Below the pieces are notes generated by a model, which was not told the origin of the DNA, searched no databases, and saw nothing but the letters and a program-made list of their open reading frames with translations. From Xanthostigma xanthostigma (Eukaryota > Arthropoda > Insecta > Raphidioptera > Raphidiidae), in assembly GCA_963575645.1 (NCBI GenBank), contig OY754464.1:60176948-60240947 (forward strand): a stretch of DNA of 64,000 bases, read 5' to 3'. Of the stretch, positions 56,365 to 64,000 are shown piece after piece. Both the position numbers and the translations under genes were made by a program. The first letter of the stretch is position 1; every line of letters begins with the position of its first letter.

Positions 56365-56670
56365 AAAATCTATCTTGTGAGATAGTAGGTGAGCCCGCAG
56401 TGATGTCATTTCCAGCCTCGTACTCAGCCTGTCGCCCAACAGAAGTCCAAGTAGTGTTTCTAGCAGTGTTTCCAGTCTCGTGTGAAAGCGGCCTTTACTT
56501 ATCAAACCAAATTCGTTACTAAGTAAAGCTGCTGAATTTTTATACACTTAATAATAATGACAGATACAGATTTGCATAGATAAATAGAGACATGTATTTC
56601 GCAGCCTTTTGACGTCGTTTATGAAACGGACTGGTTCTAAACCGTTCAAATCCCAGTAAAAAAACCTTAA

Positions 56671-57128
56671 GGCCGCTGAACACGAGGCTAGAAACACTGC
56701 GAGGACTTCTGCTTGCCGGCAGGCTGGCAATGAGGCTGGAAATATGTCACTGCAAGATCACCAGCTAGCTCAAAAGATGGATTTTAAGATTAGAACAGGG
56801 GCTATTTTTTTTGATAGGTCCTCTACTTGCTAAGAGCAAGAACCAATCAGAAATCAAAATTTTGTCACGTAAGCGACATGAACAAATGGCCACAAACAAA
56901 CACTGTGCCATAGTGAGTGTTCTGTTCAGAGACAATAAACTTCAACGTTTGTTACCGTTTTAACTAGGTACCACTGCACATGCACCGAACCTACCTACAA
57001 AACAATCTTGGAAAGACGTCTCGTGTTAATCGAGCACATAAGAGCAATCAAGAAAGCCAGCGCTAGAAAACTAGTAGTCAAATCTAACAAAGAATCTATC
57101 GGCAAATCCAGCCTCGTGTGCAGCGGCC
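56671..57128 (-). mobile_element. GGCCGCT-ended TTAA element (copy B)
   Basis: The ends GGCCGCTGAACACGAGGCT and, inverted, GGCCGCTGCACACGAGGCT are flanked by TTAA on both sides (56667-56670 and 57129-57132). The internal CCAATCAG and GTCACGT boxes run opposite to copy A, so it lies in reverse orientation 177 bp from it. Confidence 0.75.
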
Positions 57129-57132
57129 TTAA

Positions 57133-58180
57133 CTTAATCCAGATAAATATCGAATTGCAAAAAATTGCTTTTTTTCAGTTGTGTCACCTTTGTACTATGT
57201 GTGCGACATAGCAATTTTGTTTTAGCGTGACCGATTTATTGCAATAATAAGCTGTATATATCGCTAGTTGACAAATTTAAAAATAAACAAAAGGCTTAAC
57301 GTTTTATTTACGATACATTTATTTCGTAAACAAGTTTTCCCTATTTTTCATTCTCTGTGTATTAAAATATAAAATTGTAGCAAAAAATGTAGGTGAAATG
57401 TTGACATATGTTATTTTTATTTACAATTTTCCATAAAGAATATTTAAATTCGCGTCGTCAGTCAGGAGGAAAGAGATCGCGTGGTGTGTTGTTTAAGTTG
57501 TTTGTTAAACATATTCGTGTTCGCTACAGGTGGTCCTTCGAGTTGGAACTTCAGTCAAAACGTGTAAAAAAAATATTACGTCACCAACAATTTTGTAATA
57601 GGTACGTTGCGTTGTTTTTGTTTCTGAAGTCATGAAACTGGAACGACTTGCACGCAAATAATTATATGCGTACTATTTTTGATCATATTTTTGAACTTAT
57701 ACATTAATTAGCATTTTATTACCTATTAAAGATAGACATACCGTATTGGGCCAACGCGCGTTGAACGCTCTTCATGTGGCCTTACCCTAAGACGCACCTC
57801 AAATTTATAAGATGGTTTTTAGAAAAATATATTTTAATGTTCTTTCGGATAATAATTTTTATTTATTGTTAACATAAATTACACAATTTATTGAAAAAAA
57901 ATATTTTAATGTTACCTTCGGACCATAAGACGCATCCAAAATTTGAGTCCCTTTTTCTATATAAAAAGAAGCGTCTTATAGTAAAAAAACTACGCTATTA
58001 TGTTGCCACGACACGCGATTGAAACGAAACACGGATGCATTTCCATTATTTGGCATTTTGGGTACTCCTTTCTCGACGTAGCACTCCCACAATAAATTTC
58101 AAAATTGATGACATTCACGTGATCAACGTCCTGACAAACCTTGAAAATAAAACCCATGTTGATTTTTAGACTATTAACCT
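57133..58180. other. Intergenic with decayed TAAGACGC repeat
   Basis: CCCTAAGACGCACCTCAAAT at about 57786 and ACCATAAGACGCATCCAAAA at about 57923 are direct repeats with AAATATATTTTAATGTT-type inner blocks. A GAAGCGTCTTATAG inverse follows at about 57969. They are probably decayed MITEs. No gene is seen. Confidence 0.4.
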
Positions 58181-58181
58181 C

Positions 58182-58500
58182 TTTTCATCCTCTGAAGAGG
58201 TTGTTTTTGAAAAAGCACGAAACACGTGTTTATTAATTTGTTGACAGGAGTAATCCTGCGCATTTTCGAATTAATACACATATCTTATATGATTTCTCCA
58301 TGCAAGTTTTGAACCCCGGCCCCGTTACACTCTTTAAGGGGTTGAATTTTCAAAAATCTGTTCTTGGTGGATGCCTACGTCATAATAACTATATCTGTGT
58401 GCCGAATTCCAGCCTAATCTGTCCAGTGGTTTGAGCTGTGCGTTGATCGATCAGTCAGTCAGTTACGGTTTTCTTTTATATATACCTATATTTAGATTCG
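58182..58500 (+). repeat. Insect repeat with CTGAAGA...GAAAC phrase
   Basis: CTGAAGAGG and CGAAACACGTG (58192-58229) resemble a hammerhead-like core, but the helix between them is poor. Then follow TGAACCCCGGCCCCGTTA and the phrase CCAGTGGTTTGAGCTGTGCG with TCAGTCAGTCAG, known from lepidopteran interspersed repeats. Confidence 0.4.
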
Positions 58501-59510
58501 TAAAGTATGTATACCAAAAAATTATTAAAGTAACTAATTAACGATAAAATAAGGAAATAAAACACAGACTATAAGTAAAGCATTTCTGAAATCATGTTAC
58601 ATTTCAAAAAAAGTTTCATCAAAAATAGTATAACAGTTTTTAAGTTATATAAACTTTTCTTTGGCAAAAATATAACGTGTTTTTTCATTACCCCGTAGTA
58701 AGTTCGAACATTTGTTTGTTTAGAAGACAATTTCCATCAGGAAGGGCCTCCGAGAATGATTGCACTGGGGCCTCTAAAACCATAGGTACTGCCCTGGTTC
58801 AGTATTGTCTCTTTAAAATAGTATATAAACAGTTAGATACAATTCTTTTATTTCTAGATACTTTTCCAAATATCCTCTCTCCGTCGATTTTCGACGCGGT
58901 CAATCTATAAGTAACCAGAGCTTTGAACACTGACTCTACAACTTTTGACTCGTGACTGTATCATCCAATCTCGAGAATCCTGAATTCAATTGATTTTAAG
59001 CACTTAGGTATACTGATTCATTATCGTAAAATTTGCGGTTTTGTAGTTTTTATTAAATTATCTAGTTTATAAAATTAATTCTTAACTGTAAACTAAATGT
59101 GCTTTCTTATATCTGATTTAAAGAGAGAAAAAAATTATCTACGATGTACAATGATTATTTTTTTTACGCTTCAGCTATTATATCAGAACGCGCGACGTGT
59201 AAGGAAAGCAAGTATATCTAAATATAGTAACAATGAAACAGATATTTTCCATAAGCAGCTGGTTTACGACAGTGATATTACATGTACATTGTTATGTATT
59301 GTTATACGCATATATAATTGTTTGGCGACAGTCGAATATAGAACTATGCACGGTAAAATTGATGGACATAATATACAGTAAACCTTGCTGATTACAACGA
59401 ACCTCAAGAGGCTTGTCAGTATCAAATATCAATTCGACATATCCAAAGATTATATCACCTGATAATACGTATTAATCTGTTTGTCTCTCGACGCCCTTCA
59501 GAAAACCTTC
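58501..59510. other. Intergenic, no gene recognised
   Basis: Frames at 58677-58910 and 59097-59381 have no recognisable domains. Confidence 0.4.
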
Positions 59511-59522
59511 ATTAGCCTAGTG

Positions 59523-59832
59523 CAGGGGTCGGCAACCTTTTGAGACGGAAGAGCCAAAAGTTACAATTTTTAAAATTTCTCAATTTTTAAAGAGCCGTTA
59601 AAAATTTTCATTTCAATGTTACAATAGGTATTATATTTGATTTTTGATTTAAAATAAACGACTTTAAATACGAAATAATATTTATTCATATAAAAACACA
59701 AATGTTTTCAGCACAAAACATATTAAAGTATTTTAGCTAGAATAATAAATTAATAATTAGGTTTTGCGTATGGAACTGGAGAGCCGCAACTTTACATCGA
59801 AAGAGGCGCAAGCCGCAAGTTGCCGACCCCTG
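59523..59832. mobile_element. hAT-type MITE (CAGGGGTCGGCAAC ends)
   Basis: The ends CAGGGGTCGGCAAC are inverted. The 8-bp duplication GCCTAGTG/GCCTACTG (59515-59522 and 59833-59840) has one difference, which suggests an older insertion. Subterminal AGAGCC boxes fit a widespread animal hAT MITE type. It has no coding capacity. Confidence 0.88.
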
Positions 59833-60081
59833 GCCTACTGAACAATAATTTTAATACAAGAAAAACGCGGGAGAGAACTTAATGATTTTATAGATTTTTT
59901 ATTTTCTAGCAGGTGTATTAATTTAATTTAATTATTTTTGTGGTGTATTATAAATCACAAAAAAAATGTGAAAAGTGAAATTCTAGTATTTAAATTTCGG
60001 TCTGTAACTGAATTTCCGGTCATCTAACGAAATTTAAGTAACTAAATTAAATGTATCAACAAACGCCATGTTCGCCACTCC

Positions 60082-60109
60082 AACACACACACACACACAC
60101 ACACACACA
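60082..60109. repeat. (AC)n microsatellite
   Basis: About 27 bp of perfect AC repeats. Confidence 0.9.
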
Positions 60110-60392
60110 ATAAGTACTAATACACAGCTGTCCAACGCATACACAGAGCAAGCGTCAATGAAACCTAACACGTCCTATGAACGGCGTCGTGCCAATTGAA
60201 ACGTAACACTTTTCACTTCCACGGTTTTACTACCAAGCAAATGCGCCATTAGATGTTTCACATAAAAAAATTGTTGCATTTTTTAAGTTTATCCGCCAAC
60301 TATTTTTAAAATCATATCGGAAATCGAACATTTATGAACTGCAAATTTTTTAGTCGCGATAAAAGTAGGTAACGAAAAAATAAAAAAAAAAT

Positions 60393-61946
60393 TGGTTATC
60401 TGTAAAGTCGGTTTACGGACGATAGTTTTACGTGATAACGTATTCCGTAATACATAACCTAAATTTATATAATAATTATAATAATTCGAATCTATGATAT
60501 TGCATCTTTCGCTTCAAATTTAGGTAAATTTTATTAAGTAGAATAATAAAACACTATAAAAAGTATACTATTATTATATAAAAAACAACTATGCCATGTA
60601 TCTCTTTTGCGCATGCGCCGATTTTCCCCAAAAACAATAGGCCACTTCATATTTGCATATCAAACATCCTCCCAAAATTTGGTTTCAATCCGCTCATCCT
60701 TGGTGTCGGAATGATAAGAAATGTCAAAAGTGACGTTTGCAACTGTCAAAGTATTATGTTCTAATAATAATTAGTTATTCCAATAGTTAACTTAGAAGGC
60801 GTTGCATTTCACAAAATACTAATGTCAAAAAATTGAATTAAACATTAGAAATGCAGCCGTTTTCATGTTAAGACAAGACATACGTTATTTTCTAATCTCC
60901 ATGTACGGCAAACAAAGACGACCGACCGCGTCGCGTCATGCATTAGACAACATTGCATTTATACAGCTGTTTTTCTATATAAATTTGTATAAAAAAACTG
61001 TTTAGGCAAATTCTGTTATACGAAATCTATGTAAAATGTTCTCCTCTTTCGTTTAAGACTGGTTTCAAACCGATCTGATTTAAATTGAGCGAGAAATTAG
61101 CAAAAAGCACGCACAGGGTCAGGCGGAACGTTACGCGTTAGGAACGTTACGCGTTAGGAACGTTACGTTAGGAACGTTACGACCGTTAGGAACGTTACAC
61201 TTTTTCGTACATGCAGCCGGTGTTTTATCAATTTATAAGATTGGTGATTCATCAATTTATAAGACGTTATCACGTCAAAAAATGGTTGTCTGTAAAGTCG
61301 GTTTACGGACGATAGTTTTACGTGATAACGTATTCCGTAATACATAACCTAAACCTCCCAAAATTTGGTTTCAATCCGCTTATCCTTGGTGTCGGAATGA
61401 TAAGAAATGTCAAAAGTGACGTTTGCAACTTACAAAGTATTATATGTTCTAATAATATTTAGTTATTCCAATACTTAACTTAGCAGGCTTTGCATTTCAC
61501 AATATACTAATGTCAAAAAATTGAATTAAACATTAGAAATGCAGCCGTTTTCATGTTAAGACAAGACATACGTTTGCTTCTAATTTCCATGTACGGCAAA
61601 CAAAGACAACCGACCGCGTCGCGCCATGCATTACACAACATTGCATTTATACAGCTATTTTTCTATATAAATTTGTATAAAATATTTTTCTATATAAATT
61701 TGTATAAAAAAACTGTTTAGGCTAATTCTGTTATACGAAATCTATGTAAAATGTTCTCCTCTTTCGTTTAAGACTGGTTTCAAACCGATCTGATTTAAAT
61801 TGAGCGAGAAATTAGCAAAAAGCACGCACAGGGTCAGGCGGAACGTTAGGAACGTTACGTTACACTTTTTCGAACATGCAGCCGGTGTTTTATCAATTTA
61901 TAATATTGGTGATTCACCAATTTATAAGACGTTATCACGTCAAAAA
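60393..61946. repeat. Segmental tandem duplication, unit about 686 bp
   Basis: A unit beginning CCTCCCAAAATTTGGTTTC occurs at 60668 and again at 61354 with few differences, and it ends both times at GACGTTATCACGTCAAAA. A 70-bp leader (GTAAAGTCGGTTTACGGACG, ending in ACATAACCTAAA) stands before each, at 60393 and 61283. Before the first unit, about 200 bp that include an R1 fragment (60545-60700) intervene. The copies differ in a GGAACGTTAC minisatellite (five units at 61125-61200, about two at 61841-61865) and by a small duplication at 61660-61710. Confidence 0.75.
61125..61200. repeat. GGAACGTTAC minisatellite
   Basis: Five GGAACGTTAC units are separated by GCGTTA, GCGTTA, GTTA and GACCGTTA. 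The second segment of the tandem duplication keeps only a shortened form. Confidence 0.75.
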
Positions 61947-63404
61947 CTCAAGTACGTGTCGGACTCACGCACTAAGAGTTCCGTACTATGGAAAATCTAG
62001 AAAAATTGTAAAAACAATACTGACGTTGTTCAAGATCGAATCAACAACCTTATGGTTTCAACGTAGACGCTCTTGTCCCCTCGGCCATCGAGCGGACTGG
62101 GTCTAGGTCTGTTATTCTGGTATAGTTTTATACTCAATAATAATATGAGTTATAACACTATGACGACTAAACGTTTGTTGAATTTTTGCCTTCATAAATT
62201 ACTTACGCCTTTTTTTCTACTTTATAATAAACTATTTTTAGTATTTTGTTGTTTTGATACATTGTAAAGCCGTTTTTATGATATGCCTGGTAACAAAATA
62301 TGTCTAAAACCATGATTATGTTTGCCTCCTAAAGTGTTAACCTATGCAAAAGTTTTTCTTTTAAATATATTTGTGCTTTGCTTTCAAAGCTTTTTCCAAT
62401 GACATCCCATAAACATAGATAGAATTTAAAATAATTCTCCGGCTTGTATGTGTGACACCCCTATTTTTATAACTTTAAATACGATATTCGTCTCTGGGTC
62501 AAGAATTTACATATTTGTGTGAATTTCAAGTCGATATCTCATTTCGCTTAGAAGCTAGAAGTCTCTGACAGACGGATGGACAGCGTTGCCACAACAATAG
62601 AGTTCCGTCAGATCCTACGGTACGGAGTCCTAAAAACGACATCGTCAGGAGCAGAGAGACGATCGGAATTGGCCTGCGGGTAGTACGTTGACAGGTAAAC
62701 TCGACCGGCACGGCGACACTTCCTGTTCGCATAGTAGAAATAAAACACAGGGAGCAGGGCTGAATAGTGAAACGCCAAGAGTATAGTATAGCGATAGCCA
62801 ACTGTGATAATTTTATGAAGCTAGTCATAAACATGATGTATGTAGTTAAGATCACAACCAAAATATATTAGTGTTTACGCTGTTTAAAGTTTTACTTCAA
62901 ATCCTCCCAGTTTTTCCTCTGCTGCAACTTGATAAAGTTCTAGAACAAACTGATAACTGATAACAGTCACTTTACGCACATCGGTTCGCAATTTCGAATA
63001 ACACATGTAACACAGCCAAGGTTAGAATACTTACTTGCATACAGATTATAGAGCAATCTGTTATTACCTATCGTGTTATTTTATATAGAATCCGGAAATG
63101 CATAGCAAGGTTAAATGGAACATTAGCAAATACAAATAATATAACCGCGATTACAACCTCAAGTAGTTGTTTTATGTGTGCTGTCATTATGCGTTCATTT
63201 CATGTATTATATGCTAATCTTATACAATGTTGTATTGGACATGGACGACACTGTTGACTGGCAGATGTCAGTGGCGGACGTCACTGATATGTATACAGTG
63301 CGTAAGTTTAGTGTGGAACAATCTATGTTAAAAATAATAAGAGAAGTGAAAAAAAAAGATATGTCCGGATTTTAGGGCAAAATATTCTGTCTAATTCAGC
63401 ACCG
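61947..63404. other. Intergenic with lepidopteran-style repeat at 61950-62640
   Basis: The stretch GTCGGACTCACGCACTAAGA with GTTCCGTACTATGG, and further on GACAGACGGATGGACAGCG and TACGGAGTCCTAAAAA, is close to an interspersed repeat common in moths and butterflies, from memory. The rest shows nothing. The 65-codon frame at 63178-63375 (ending MLKIIREVKKKDMSGF) is not recognised. Confidence 0.45.
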
Positions 63405-63707
63405 AGAAAAAAAACTTGATTTAGTCGACATTGAATTTTGCGTCACAGCTATTTTCAGTAAACAATTAAAGTTGTTAATTTTATTTCTGAAATGTAGTTA
63501 TTGAGTTTTCAGATAAATTTATTAGCAATCGAAAGTAAAATATGCATATAAAATGCCAATGTTTGGTCGAAATTTTGATTCCTGACATAAAACCAGGTAG
63601 ACAGGTATATAAACAGGTAATTTCGAATTTGTATTTTGTAGTTATAGAGTCTTATTAAAAATAGCTGTGACGCGAAATTGAATGTCGACTAAATCAAGTT
63701 TTCTCTT
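63405..63707. mobile_element. MITE-like element with inverted ends of about 45 bp
   Basis: AACTTGATTTAGTCGACATT, then TTTTGCGTCACAGCTATTTT at the left is mirrored at 63650-63707. Loop about 200 bp. The flanking duplication is unclear because both ends sit in A/T runs. Confidence 0.6.
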
Positions 63708-63933
63708 TTAATACATGTATTATCAAAATTTAAATTTCATTACAAAACTCGATGGGTGAAGGTCAAGCCAAGTCGGGATCTTAGACTAATCCTATATACG
63801 CTAAGAAAGTATCTTTTGACAAGCGACATTTGCGCCCTCTCGTGTTTTTTTTTTTTTTAATTATGGTTCAGCCAAAACCTTATAGTGTCATATGTTATAC
63901 GTGCATTTTAATAAGGGTTAATTGTTGAATAAA

Positions 63934-64000
63934 ATGGGTAAAAAGCTATCAAATCGTAAGTGCTGTATTGTTGATTGTAAAGATACAACAACTAAACATC
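63934..64000 (+). CDS. THAP-domain protein N-terminus (partial, runs off the edge)
   Basis: 22 codons are visible, starting MGKKLSNRKCCIVDCKDTTT. A basic start with CCxxxC about ten residues in is how THAP zinc fingers (C2CH) begin, in both host DNA-binding proteins and P-element- or Kolobok-type transposases. The remaining zinc ligands lie outside the window. There is no clear TATA box, and an AATAA-rich leader precedes the ATG. Host gene or transposon cannot be decided. Confidence 0.5.
   Translation, partial: MGKKLSNRKCCIVDCKDTTTKH

Larger units (their letters stand above)
55749..56493 (+). mobile_element. GGCCGCT-ended TTAA element (copy A)
   Basis: It starts GGCCGCTGCACACAAGGC after TTAA (55745-55748). 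The right end, read inverted, is GGCCGCTTTCACACGAGAC, followed by TTTA in place of TTAA. A TTAA target is used by piggyBac and Kolobok elements. Inside is the family core with CCCACGTGAC and CTGATTGGTTCTT. It also holds a promoter-plus-start-codon stretch (56080-56349) that the short relatives at 8323 and 56671 lack. Confidence 0.65.

Noticed and set aside
58192-58223. Second hammerhead ribozyme
   Set aside because: CTGAAGA and GAAAC are present, but the intervening 20 bases do not form a good helix. It is kept only as a phrase of a dispersed repeat.
61163-62106. Short frames in the tandem duplication
   Set aside because: They translate minisatellite and repeat sequence, and the two duplicate copies do not keep them open in the same way.
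63178-63375. 65-codon frame ending in a basic helix-like tail
   Set aside because: The second half looks plausible, but the first half translates AT-rich sequence. There is no family match and no flanking signals.

Overview
This window looks like a gene-poor, AT-rich stretch of an insect nuclear genome, most likely lepidopteran or a close relative. It is not bacterial: there are no operons or ribosome binding sites. Almost every recognisable feature is a transposable element or a remnant of one. They include pogo-type, Tc1/mariner, hAT, PIF/Harbinger-like and TTAA-flanked DNA elements, a Ty1/copia retrotransposon, LINE fragments and dispersed insect-type repeats with Helitron/Lep1-like wording. 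The lepidopteran guess rests on the style of these repeats and is an inference. No host gene is convincing. The best candidate is the start of a THAP-domain protein cut by the right edge.

Layout. Positions 1-10,300 hold small inverted-repeat elements, a mariner with a dead transposase tail (3261-3951), an 8-bp-duplication hAT element (5490-5928), an RTE-like LINE tail nested in an inverted-repeat element (6901-7627) and a GGCCGCT-ended element (8323-8816). The first complete element is a pogo-superfamily DNA transposon at 10341-12895. Its transposase frame is uninterrupted, it ends in a PHD-like zinc finger, and it has 26-bp inverted ends and a TA duplication. Positions 12,900-25,700 hold fold-back elements, a degenerate tRNA, a LINE tail and palindromes. 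Positions 25,700-31,650 hold two LTR-like copies, a tandem 130-bp array, and two inverted copies of a repeat that carries its own (TA)n tract. Positions 31,800-36,400 hold a Harbinger-like element and several hAT elements, one nested inside another.

The second complete element is a Ty1/copia retrotransposon at 36416-40732 on the minus strand. Its two 120-bp LTRs are identical, its 5-bp target duplication is perfect, the primer-binding site and polypurine tract abut the LTRs, and one 1310-codon gag-pol frame is open. By every sign readable here it inserted recently. From 41,500 to 64,000 there are two LINE reverse-transcriptase remnants, two more Harbinger-like copies, mariner fold-backs, large palindromes (one carrying a hammerhead-like core in each arm), two related TTAA elements, a segmental tandem duplication and the partial THAP gene.

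Functionally, only the copia and pogo elements could encode their own mobility. The short hAT, Harbinger-like and mariner elements keep only the ends and would depend on transposases encoded elsewhere. I found no CRISPR array and no prokaryotic defence system. Nothing here clearly amounts to a new biological system. The most unusual items are the pogo element with its repeated GGCGGTTTTGCCCCA-type boxes, the TTAA elements that share a promoter-plus-start-codon module, and the paired hammerhead-like cores.
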